Below, piece after piece: positions 24,736-35,703 of a stretch of 64,000 bases of DNA. Under the pieces are notes generated by a model, which saw only the letters and a program-made list of their open reading frames with translations, ran no database searches and was not told the DNA's origin. Position numbers and translations under genes: made by a program. Within the stretch, counting starts at the first letter, position 1. Each line of letters opens with the position of its first letter. The DNA is from Paulownia fortunei (taxonomy: Eukaryota > Streptophyta > Magnoliopsida > Lamiales > Paulowniaceae): the NCBI GenBank assembly GCA_019321725.1, contig CM033116.1, forward strand, positions 5,080,642-5,144,641, read 5' to 3'.

Positions 24736-25258
24736 TCCGTCTCAAATTTATCACTCCTATTTTCTTTTTAGGACGTCCCAGAATAAAGCTCTATATTCTA
24801 ATATGAAAATTGTCTCCAAAACACCCTCTTACCTTAAGTAATGATGTGACATCACTAACTCTTATCACTACTTTTAAAGTCAATAATGTAAAGATACACA
24901 AATTTTCACTTTTTCAATTCTCAGTTAAAACTCTGTGTTTGGTCAAATGGGAGCTATAAAATTGGGACAAAGTATTTTTTTTTTTTTAAGTCGGCATTTT
25001 CTGTCCAAAACCTAATGGATGAGGAAGTTGGGTAAATGTGGTAAACTCATTTGGTAGGTTCCTTTTTAATTATGGAGGAGGGAAGGGATGGGTTCATATT
25101 TTAGCTATTAAGTAAGTGAAATTTATCCTTAATTATATCTATGCCAACTGAACGTTTCATTTGACACTTGTGTAGAAGCTTGGTGCATTTAATCGTGTTA
25201 TCAATTTGTTTTATGTTGAATGTGCAATGTATGACATTACTTGAATGATACATGTACC

Positions 25259-25458
25259 ACAATTTCTTAATTTAGTCTTCCTACATGACTACTGGCAGCG
25301 AACATTACTGTAAGAATAAAATTCAAGTGCTTCAGGTTTCCTTAGAAACAATATATGGAATTCCTTACTACAATTTCTTTAATTCAGTTTTCCAACATGA
25401 CTACCAGCAGTCAACATAGTAGCAAGAACAAAGTTCAATTGCATCAGGTTTCCTTAGT
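25259..25458. repeat. 112-bp tandem duplication
   Basis: Two copies, starting ACAATTTCTTAATTTAGTCT (25259) and ACAATTTCTTTAATTCAGTT (25371), each ending TCAGGTTTCCTTAG. They are diverged by roughly 15-20%. From 25460 to 26880 I see AT-rich DNA without a recognisable gene. Confidence 0.8.
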
Positions 25459-26882
25459 AACAAACTAACAATCAATGGAATTAGCTACTTTAGATCAAGA
25501 TGACAACAATACGAGTGGTATGTTAAGATGTTAGATTGAAAAGCCAGCAATTATTTGCCCGCATAGAAAGCGAGTTATGCGTGGTGATGCCAGATACCTT
25601 AAACTAAGACTTCAATATTCCGATTGAAAATAACAAGAAGATATGGCTAGAAATGAAATAAATCTCTATGAAATTGTCTACATGTTGTGTTTACTATATT
25701 TACCATCTTATCTTTTCTTATATTCTTGAGCACTTGCACTATTCTAACTTTCTGATTACCACATAAATGCAGCAAAAGATTAATATTCAAGAGGATCCTC
25801 AAGTTAGGAAAGTAGTTTTCAAGCAATTGAGTTGCCAACATTGGAATTATCTTTACCAGTTGCATTGCAGTTACATTAAGAACAACAATGATTAGGAAAT
25901 ACTGCACAAGCCCCTGTTGGACTGATTCCAAATGATTGTTATCATTTTCCAAAGAAATTTTGGTTGGATGATATCCTGGTATGATTATTTGTTTGATCTA
26001 AATAGTTTTCTTCTACTAGTATTGTCATGCATGTATGCATTTCTTTTAAATTTTATAAGAAAATGGTAGTTTAGGTGTTCATCTAATTTTCTGAGTATTA
26101 TAACCCGAGTGATGAGAAATACTACCAAATGGCATTGATAGATATGATATGATACAATTATGGATTCATCATTATCCTGTTGAGATTTGCTGTGCAAATT
26201 ACATATGCTTGCTAGTGAACATCTTTAATTTTTCAAGTATCATGTGTGTACCTTTATGTATTATTCAACCTTATTAAGATTATGCTGTAAACATGCTGAG
26301 AGATTATTTTGTTCAAGAGTAGATAATAAGAGTAAGAGAATAAAGAAATATTTAACAAACATTGGCCTTCAGATTTAGCTGTCTAGAAATAATAGTTGGT
26401 AATTTCAGAGTATAGTTCAAAAGGTCTTTGCAAAAGAGTTGACACGTTTCACCATAGCAGTAAGAAAAATGTAATACACAAAAACGCATACATGTGCATG
26501 AAAGCTCTTCTCGAATCTTGATTTTCTTTTCTGGAGACTTGATGCTTATTTTCAGTTTTGGATTATTTTTGAAATAATGATTCATAATGATGCTGATGTT
26601 CCTCTTAAACGAATGTGCACTTGAAATAGTTGATTCTAAAGTATATGACATCTGTTATGTGAGAAAAGGAGTTTGCATAAACTGGCAAGAAAAGATAGTA
26701 GTTTCCAGTTACATATATACAATGTAATCAGGTTCAAATTTATGATATGTATTTGCACATTTCTAGACATTATAATGTGTTTGATACCTCATTATGAAAT
26801 GTTTCCTCAAGTTTTGCAATTAATTATTTAAAAATAACTAATTATTCAACTAAGTATTTATGGAGTTCATTTTGTGTTGCAG

Positions 26883-26929
26883 CGATACTGATGGACAAAG
26901 TCAATAGCCAGGGCAATTACAATCCCCAA
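26883..26929 (+). other. candidate small coding exon (MDKVNSQGNYNPQ)
   Basis: The sequence TTTTGTGTTGCAG is followed by 47 bases containing an ATG (26891) and 13 codons, then CAA|GTAAGC. Both sites are good splice signals, so this looks like a short exon holding a start codon. It joins in phase 0 to a possible acceptor at 29562 (TTGAAG|GAT ATG GAT) in front of the IDM1-like gene, so it could be that gene's true first coding exon, with the leader exon near 22.1 kb. No independent evidence for that join is visible. Confidence 0.3.
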
Positions 26930-29553
26930 GTAAGCAAAATTTTCAGTTTTTAACTTCTCGGTTCTGTGGTTGCCTTTTCTATTGATAAGGCCAAAATTAA
27001 CTTTATTGATTTTCTTTACCTTTTTATTATTTTTTCCTGAAGAGTAGATAGATAACTATTTGACCAACTAAAAAGTTCTTTGTTCAATGGTCAAGTATTA
27101 AGGTGGATTACTAAGTGTTGCATTAATTCTGTGCATATACTGATGATCACACTTGTGAGATGTGCACCATGTAAATATATATGTAAATGTATTGCCACTT
27201 ATACTATAAAGTTTAAGATATTCGTTTGGTCTATGTTTTGCATAATAAATTACTTTTTTCTAAATCGTGAGGTGTAATACTCTTCTACCATGAACAAGGT
27301 ACTAGGACTTTATTAAGTGAATCTTTCAGCAAAAGTTTCCAATTACCATTATTCAACAAATTCGTGATCTATTATATTTTCTGCCCTAAACCCAAGATAC
27401 ATGTATCTCTTAATTTTTCCTAGATAAATCTAAATTTTCATATCTAAAGAGATTTGAGGGCAAATTTCTTGCATTTTGAATCACACATGTATGCGCGTAT
27501 GTTGTACTGGAAAAAAAAAGAGGGTTGCTTGTGATTTTGGGCATTATTTGATTTTGGGCATTACATGTAATTGGAATTGTTTAAACATTACTAAATCTAC
27601 ATTATTGACGTTTTAGTGCACTTTTTTTTTGTTTGTATGGTTAGGGCATGAAAACGAACTTTGAGTATTCTCTTGTGGAAACTTTGACATATGCGTTAAA
27701 CAATGTAATCGTAACTCTAATAATACTATTTTACATAAATAAGTTATACTATTTTTGTGTTTTTCCTTAGACCTCATCTTGCACATATGACATACAAACA
27801 TAGGTTCTACTAATCCTAGTTAGTTAAATACGGGATGGGAAAGATTAACCATTTAATATGCACAAGTATATTATGAATTTTTGTTAAAAGTTAAGATGAA
27901 AAAGTCTGTCAAAAAAGACAAAAATGGGCAATAAATGAATTCGTAGACATATGGTAAAACACGACTGTAAAAGAATTATTGGGAGCAAAAGTACAACTTA
28001 TTTTGGATATCATTTTTAAATATATTGTGCTTGTACTTATTATTAAATTTTGCAAAAATTATTTGTGTATTTTTATATTATTTAATTTATAACTATGACA
28101 CAACTTAGAGATACTACTTTACAACAATTAGTATTTTTATAAATTATTAGGATTTTATTTTCTACTTATATGATATTAGAGATAGAGGGCAGACAGTAGA
28201 TGTTTTGTGCTGCAAGAGAAACCAAGAGGATAGGCATAGAATCAATAGCTAAACACTAGTAAATCACAATACCCATCTCTTTTCCCTTTTATCTGCCCCA
28301 AAATTTCTGACCCTTTTCTTTTATATTCACTCACAGGGTCAGCATCCAGCACTTAACTAATATTTTTAATTAGAACTCCCGTTGAGGCTATTATTACTTC
28401 TTTTTATCTTAAATAAAAAGAAGGTGAATAAACCTTTTGAGGTAAAAAATGTCATGGGTGTTTTCACTGTTGTTTTTTCCGTGTTTTACTCTTCGATCCT
28501 CCGGCCTTTTCTTTTTGGAAGTATGATCTTTGGCTGCTTTTTTATTGTATTAACTCAATTTACAAAAAACACTAATCTTTGCAAACTTTTCTGATTATCA
28601 GTGGCACTATTGGTGGCAATATGAGAGCATCTTTCACAACCGAAACTTAATTGTCCAAACACTTGTATAAATAATTTCTTTGAGAAAGCACTTTGAATAG
28701 GAAAGGCAAATCGAGAAACATAAAAGTTTTGCATAGAATTGAAGGAAAAAGGAAAAAAGGGCTCTTAACTGTCACCCTGTGTACCTCTCTCCTTGAAGTA
28801 TCTTTCTTGACTATTTAAGCTCTTCTAATTAATTCGTGGTGCTGAAACTGACTAAGTGCGATACTGATGCTCTACTGGATTTAGAATTTTGATTGAGAAG
28901 GCTAATTGTCGTCGGAAATTGAAGAATGGTTTAGTGGAAAAAAGTGGAAGTTACCTGGTTGTAGGGCAGTCTGACGTTTAATCTCAATTTGGTGTAATTC
29001 TTGCTGAAAAAACGTGGTAAAGGCAGTTCCCATATCTGCAGCAAATTTTGCTGCTGAAAAACTTTAGGAGAATGAGCCTAGATGTGGGTTCAGTTTGAGG
29101 TTCACATTTACTGAACCATTTTGATTCCCGCACAGTTCTTAGTGAGACAAAGTTGTTTTAGTAAGACACTATTGGCAAACAGCCCGTTAATAAAGGAATA
29201 TAAAAATACAAGGCAAATTTGACGTTGTATGAATTCTGCCCAAAAAATTCCTTAGTTCTTCCCTTTCTGATTCCTTTTTTTGCTTCAATTGATCTTTGTA
29301 TCTCTTCACAGAATCTTGAAATACACGTGGATGAGTGTATTCATTGTTATGATTATTAGTCCATTCTGCCATTATGTGAATCTGGAAAATCAGAATCAAG
29401 AAAATCTTAGGTTGCTCCTATATTCTGATATTTATGGTTTGTTTTTTTACTTCCTGTTTCTGATGAAGATCTTGATTTGTTGATAATATGGATCTCTGAT
29501 GTTTGATAATAGGCCTATGTGATTGATGTTACTTTCTGTTGTTTTTTGTTCCA

Positions 29554-32500
29554 ATGTTGAAGGATATGGATTCAGGTGATATAGTGGTTTCTTCCATTCG
29601 GGCTGGGATGAAGAGGGAGTTTGCAATGATGATGAAGACCCAGTCAGAAATGGGTGGGCTTCCAGAAGGCCGAAGGAGAGTGACCAGGTCGCAAAGTGCC
29701 GGTAGTTCAAGCAAAGGTTATGTGGGAAGTGATGGTAAGATTAATAAGAAAGTAAAGGGGTCTGATTCTAAGAAAATGAAAAATGACAAAGAAGAAAAAT
29801 TGGGAGGGAAGGATGTGGGGAAGTTGGAGGTCATTGATGTTTTGGACGGCGACAAAGGGGCGAAGAGGGATGTATTGCAGTTAGGGTCTAATGTAGGACA
29901 GGATTCGAGAAGTTTAGAGGCTGAGTTAGTTGCTGTAGAGAGGAGTGAGACAGAGAAAGTGGGGGCTGATTTTAGGGAATGCGTGGTCCAGCCTTTGTGC
30001 ACAGAATCACTATTGCCTCAGGTTGCAGGTAATGATATAGATTTTATTCATGAAGATGAAAGAACACTTGGAGGAGCCTCTGATTTAGGATGCGAGACAA
30101 GTGGAGAGGCTACAAGTGGGTTGTCAGAGAAGCCACTGAGGAGGTTCACTCGCTCGGCTTTGAAGCTGCAGGATGAGGAGATGGAGTTAGGATCAAGGGC
30201 AGGAGTGGTAGAGAGTGGCAGTGCAGTGACTTTGACCACTAGTCCGTCTAAGTTAGAGCTGAAGATGTCCAAGAAGGTGGAGTTCAAAAGGATTCCAACG
30301 AAGTTGAAGAATCTTCTTGAGACAGGGCTACTGGAGGGCTTACACGTTCGCTACATCCATGGCTCAAAGGTAAATTATTTGACATCTAGTTTGCATTTGG
30401 TTCAGTTTTTGATATGTGATTAATTGTTCTCTTTTCTTTGGACATTTATAGGGGAGGAGACGGCCAGAATCTGAACTTCAGGGAGTTATCCAAGGAACTG
30501 GGATATTGTGTTCATGTCACGAATGCAAGGGAAGAAAGGTAAAGGATCTGAACATTACTGATGACCAATTGATTCGGATGATTCTGTTCTACTTACTCTT
30601 GGCTGTTGTTGATGTAGGTCGTCACGCCTAATCAATTTGAGTTGCATGCGGGTAGTGGAAATAAGCGTCCACCAGAGTATATTTATTTGGAAAATGGGAA
30701 GTGTCTCAGAGATGTGCTGAACGCTTGCAAAGTCAATCTTTCAGACTCGCTGGAGTCAGTGATCCAGAACGCCATTGGTCGTTCAAATTATACGACTGCT
30801 TTCTGTCTCAGTTGTAAAGGTGATATTCATGGTCATTTCTTTGATATGTCATACGTTGTATGTGCGTTTAAATCGGATATTTGACATTCCATTTTTTTTT
30901 TTTTGGGTTTTATGCCTTTAGGGTTGATTCCTGAAGCCGGAGCTGGCAGATCAATGCTGCTCTGTGATTCATGTGTTCTGCCAAAGGAGTCTGATCCCAG
31001 CCATATTCAGATCAGTGATACCGCTCATAGGTAATGTAGCTAGCTGTGAGGTTAAATCCATGAAACTATATTTGATTTCGTGCTTTTTTCTTATATATGT
31101 AATAGCATTAAACATCTTTGCTCAGTAACCTTTACATTAACTAAATCAATTCAAAGAAACCATATCAGTGAATATGGTTAGATAGTTGAGATTTATGAAA
31201 ACATCTTTTTTTCTCTATTAAAACTGCTTATCGAACTCAGAATTTAAGGGAATGAAGCAAAATAACAGATAATGAAGAGAAAAAAGAAACACGGAGGGTT
31301 ATTTTTCTGTAAGGTATATGAAGATCAAATTCTGCATTGATACATATATTTTTTTATTGGGAAGAGAATCGAGTTGAAGAATGAGTTCCAAATATAACAT
31401 TCAGATGCTCAGGTATTGGTTTATGAATTGTGTTTTGCACAGGTCCACCTCATAGATAATATTTGCATAACCAAATACTGACCACTTTTGAGCCTGAAAC
31501 AAACCATAGAGTTGAGGAAAGAAATTCAAGACATCTCCACTCCAGTTTCTTGCCTCCAAATCATGTAATCAAGCTTTTGAATTTCTCTGTTTATTGGATG
31601 GGCAAATAAATAGACATATACAGTATCTTAGAACTTGTAGGAAGGGCAGAAAATTGGTTCAAGGGAAATGTCTCTAAAGGCACATAGGTTGTAAATATTT
31701 ATTGAAGTTTTTCCACTTTCTCTATAGCTGTGGAACTCCACTGCAGTCACCATATGCTATTAAGCCTGTTCTATCTTCCTGTGGTATGCATTATTGAAGT
31801 GGTCTGTTTATGGCGAGCATTTTAGGTCTCCGTTGGCTGGTTCATCGTCTCCTGTTTCCTCTAGTTGTCAGCCTGAAGTTCCAGAAAGTGCTCAAATTTT
31901 TTCAAGTAGTCAACCTCAAACGAAACGTCAGGGGAAGCTAACACGGAAGTAAGTACCCTTTACATCTATGCTATTACAGTATATTCTATAGTTTCAAAAG
32001 TGCAGAGTCATCTTCCAATCCAACATGTTTTTCTATAGCTGTTTGCATCATAAAGCTATTCTTGTTGTTTCCATTTTGCAGGGACTTGAGAATGCATAAA
32101 TCAGTCTTAGCAGAAAATGTGCTTCCTGATGGCACCGCTTTGTCGTATGTTATGCATGGAAAGGTGAATTCAAATTGTCATTAACTCTCTGTATATCTCC
32201 TGGTTTGAATAATTTCTTGGAATTGCTTATCGAGACTGTAAAAGTAGTTCTGGGTTTCTGGAAATGATGCTGAATTTTTTTCTGTTGAAATGATTTTTAA
32301 CACTTATTACATTCTCGCTATGGAGCAGAAAAGGCTTGAGGGTTATAAGAAAGATGGTGCTATCTTCTGCCTGTGCTGCAAAGAAGTGGTATTTTTTTTA
32401 TGTGGAATTTTAAATTCATTTTTTGTGTGATGTACCTGGAAGTTACTTGTATGTGATGTTGGCAACCTTCCTGTTTATGAACAGGTGAGCCCTTCGCAGT

Positions 32501-35500
32501 TTGAGGCTCATGCTGGTTTTGCTTCACGTCGAAAGCCGTGAGTATTTCTTTGAGTCTCTTTTTTTCATGATTTTCATTGCATCTGAGCATTTGTACTTTC
32601 TCTGCCACATAAACATTAATAGTTTTGACTTGGGCAACATAAGGATTACTAGGTACATGAGTGGGAGGCTTAGGGAACAAGTACTTAAAGGTTTGTAAAC
32701 ATATTTTCTGTTTCATTTTCTTTGACTTGGATCTGCTTGGCTTACAGGTACATGAGTATATACACTTCAAATGGAGTGTCTCTGCATCAGCTATCCCTGG
32801 AACTATCCAAACACCGTAAATCGTCTTCGGAGGAAAATGATGATCTCTGTTCTATATGTGAGGATGGAGGAGATTTGTTATGCTGTGAAAATTGTCCTCG
32901 AGCTTTTCACACTGGTGAGAATATTGTCACGTAGCATTTGTTTTAGGATGTTTTATTTTGGTGAGTTTTATACGAGTCTAAAATCATAGAAAACTGCAGT
33001 TGTGGAAAGTTTATGCCTTTGAAACATATACTATTCATGATTCCCTGCAAGAATCACTGAAAAATCCAGTCATTAGAACACTGCAAATTGTTCTGCTGGT
33101 TCTTTCCATCTAGGACCTCATTTTCACCTGGTTTTTAGATGCATTGTTTTTCTATTGTTGTTGTTCTCTTTAGTTTAGGTTCTTAACTTACTATTCTGTA
33201 TTAAACCCACAGTCCTGCCAGCTCCATTTTTGGTTAGCTTTGTTGTTAGCATGTTAATCCCTTTCCCCACTTCTTACATTGCTTACTTTGCTCACTTGGT
33301 TCTTCTTGCAGAATGTGTCGGTCTCTCGAATATTCCCCTAGGAACATGGTATTGCAAATACTGCCGAAACATGTTCGAAAAGGAAAAATTTGCGGAGCGT
33401 GATGCTAATGCAATTGCTGCTGGAAGAGTACCTGGTGTTGACCCTCTTGCGGAAATAACACAACGGTGCATCCGTATTGTTGGAACTTTTGAAGCTGACA
33501 TAGGTGGATGTGCCATTTGCAGGTTGTGTATCTTCTTTTCTTTTTCTATATCGTGTGCCAGTTTATATTTTGCATTTAATTCAAACCTTTGATTGTTGTC
33601 TTAATGAATCAATTATGTCTACGTATTCAATTATCCCCTATTTTTTTCAAATAAATGACTATAGCAGAAAAAACATGTTTCAGCAGGGTAGTTTGTTTTA
33701 GTCTTAATGGATATCGTTAAATTCGACACTTCAACTGTGTTGAGTAGTATGTAATTTGCTATGTTGCTTCATTAAGGCTCTTTTCTATCTACTCTACCCC
33801 AAACACCTTTATCTTCTTCTTTCTTTCTTTTTTTTTTTTTTTTTGTTTTCTTTCATTTTGTTTTTGGTAACTGTGTTGAGATTTGGTTCTTGCAGGGGTC
33901 ATGATTTCAGCAAGTCAGGATTTAATGGCCGCACAGTTATTATATGCGATCAGGTAGTAATGTGTTCTCTTATGTTATACGTTGAAACAGGTTTAGGAAT
34001 CAGGTTGAAATGCTTTGCTGTTTCTGATGTCACAAGCATGATAAACCGTGTGTCTGGTTTTTTGTAGTGTGAGAAAGAATACCATGTCGGTTGTCTAAGG
34101 GAGCAAAAGATTGATGATTTAAAGGTTTGCTGACACTATTACTATGTTTATGTTTCCTCAGTTTTCATAATTGATAAATGCACTTAAGGCCTCTCTTGTA
34201 AACGAATGGTACCATACAAACTGCAGGCATTGCCGGAAGATGAATGGTTCTGTTGCCGACAGTGCAGCAATATTAACTCCGCCCTTCAGAAGTTGATTGC
34301 AGATGGCGAGCAGAGGCTTCCAGAAGCTCTTTCAAACATTCTGAAGAAGAAATGTGTTGGTCAAGGGTCAGATCAGAATCCTGAGCTTGATATAAGATGG
34401 AGGCTGCTTAGTGGGAAAAAGTCTTCAGAAGACACCAGGGTGTGGCTTTCTGGCGCTGTCACTATTTTTCATGTGAGTACCTGGTGACTGCCGTTTCCTG
34501 TTGTCATTTAATATGTTCCCTTTCTTTGAAATGTTTATAGTTATATTTGCCTCATTATTTAAGCTATCATTTTCTGTGTTTCTAATCTTCATCTTCAGGG
34601 ACTAGTATTGATTTGTGAGAAACTTAGTGATGACATATGTAGTAAAGTTCTCTTCCCTTCACAAAATTGGCACCATGAGCAAATAAATTCAAATGCAATG
34701 AGTTTAGAATTGTTTGCACCAAATCTAGTTTTAATGCCCAGCAAATTATTTTATTTGGGTAATCATGCTTTTCTTCTGATGGCACTTTTTGAGCCTAAGA
34801 AAATTATGTGAGAGTTGATTTCCATCTACCAAATTTCTTTAGGACCGATTTGATCCAATCGCTGATGCCAGCACTGGCCGTCTTGACCTTATCCCACACA
34901 TGGTGTACGGGTAATGAGTCTGTTGTACTTTTTCGCATGCCTTGTTTATGTACCCTCTTCTCTTTTACTGACCTAGTGTCAACTATTGCTGATGATCTGC
35001 AGGAGGCACTTCAAAGACCAGGATTTTTGTGGCATGTATTGTGCCATACTGATAGTCGAGTAAGAATACTATGATTTCCTATTGCATTATTTATTATTAT
35101 TATTTTAATTTGACCTCTGATATAGTCCATTGTGTCTGCAGCTCGGTGGTAGTATCTGCTGGAATTGTTCGTATATTTGGGGAGGAAGTTGCAGAGCTTC
35201 CCTAGTCGCAACAAGGAGTGACTGTCAAGGAAAGGTGGGCTTACTCAATTGGAGGCTAATAGGACTAGTCTTGTCTGAACTTCCTTTTGCTATCTTGATT
35301 ATAAGAAGATTTGGGATACAAAAGTGAGGTTTTTCAGGTGCCTCATATATTTTACATATCACTACTTCTTTTGTAGGGATACTTTCAGTCACTCTTCTTC
35401 TGTATTGAGGATCTTTTAGCATCCCTCAATGTGAAAGATCTGGTGCTTCCTGCTGCTGATGAAGCAGAATCATTGTGGAAAAACAGATTCGGGTTTGAAA

Positions 35501-35703
35501 AACTTGGCCAGGAACAGGTTAGTTAATAATATTTTTTGGCTTGTATCTATCGATTGCGCAAGTCTTGGGCAAACTTCCAAGTAGAATTCTTTTTTACTCT
35601 TGATCTGTTTGTTGCTTTGCAGTTAGATCGATACAAAAAGAGCCATCAAATGATGATATTTCAAGGAACGTCAGTTTTACATAAGACGATCTCCAAGTCT
35701 TGA
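29554..35703 (+). CDS. IDM1-like PHD-finger/GNAT acetyltransferase, 18 exons, with an apparent 1-nt frameshift
   Basis: Exons: 29554-30369, 30452-30538, 30618-30819, 30922-31030, 31826-31948, 32082-32163, 32329-32388, 32485-32537, 32748-32914, 33312-33522, 33896-33953, 34068-34124, 34227-34472, 34843-34910, 35003-35059, 35142-35234, 35377-35517, 35623-35703. All introns are GT-AG and phases agree. Residue ranges: a basic N-terminus with 'IRAGMKREF'; conserved Cys-containing modules of the plant family (about 255-350 and 440-530, with 'CSCHECKGRK' and 'FCLCCKEV'); a canonical PHD finger (about 545-584, CSICEDGGDLLCC...WYCKYC); a second, extended PHD-like module (about 633-688); a C-terminal GNAT domain (about 758-900). 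Family members such as Arabidopsis IDM1/ROS4 are nuclear histone H3 acetyltransferases that promote active DNA demethylation; this may be a related paralogue. In exon 16 the frame reaches TAG at 35203, and the conserved sequence resumes in the +1 frame. As read, the product stops at about 819 of about 903 residues. The start could be the ATG at 29554 or 29566. Confidence 0.9.
35197..35205 (+). other. frameshift site in exon 16 of the IDM1-like gene
   Basis: The reading frame gives E-E-V-A-E-L-P and then TAG (35203-35205). One base later the frame continues with L-V-A-T-R-S-D-C-Q-G-K and runs into exons 17 and 18 without further breaks. The family motif at this point is AELPLVAT, so one base is missing from the CTTCCCTA run (35197-35204). 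The lost part contains the Q-G-K-G acetyl-CoA loop. It is either a real lesion or a sequence error in a C run. Confidence 0.85.

Larger units (their letters stand above)
23010..25112. mobile_element. long inverted-repeat element with C/T-rich core (copy B)
   Basis: The left end (TAAAATAGTTAAATTATGAG, from about 23010) and the right end (to about 25112, minus strand AATAGCTAAAATATGAACCC) are imperfect inverted repeats, both followed by pyrimidine-rich 'cctcc' words. It aligns piecewise with copy A (9641-12325). The core at about 23220-23485 is almost pure C/T and gives long proline- or serine-rich frames on either strand that I consider artefacts. It contains a nested hAT-type MITE (23916-24329) and a 105-bp tandem duplication (24530-24735). 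No transposase is visible. Confidence 0.6.

Noticed and set aside
28382..28594. Hydrophobic 70-codon frame upstream of the IDM1-like gene
   Set aside because: T-rich DNA gives chance Phe/Leu frames. There is no start context or splice support, and the region looks like promoter or leader.
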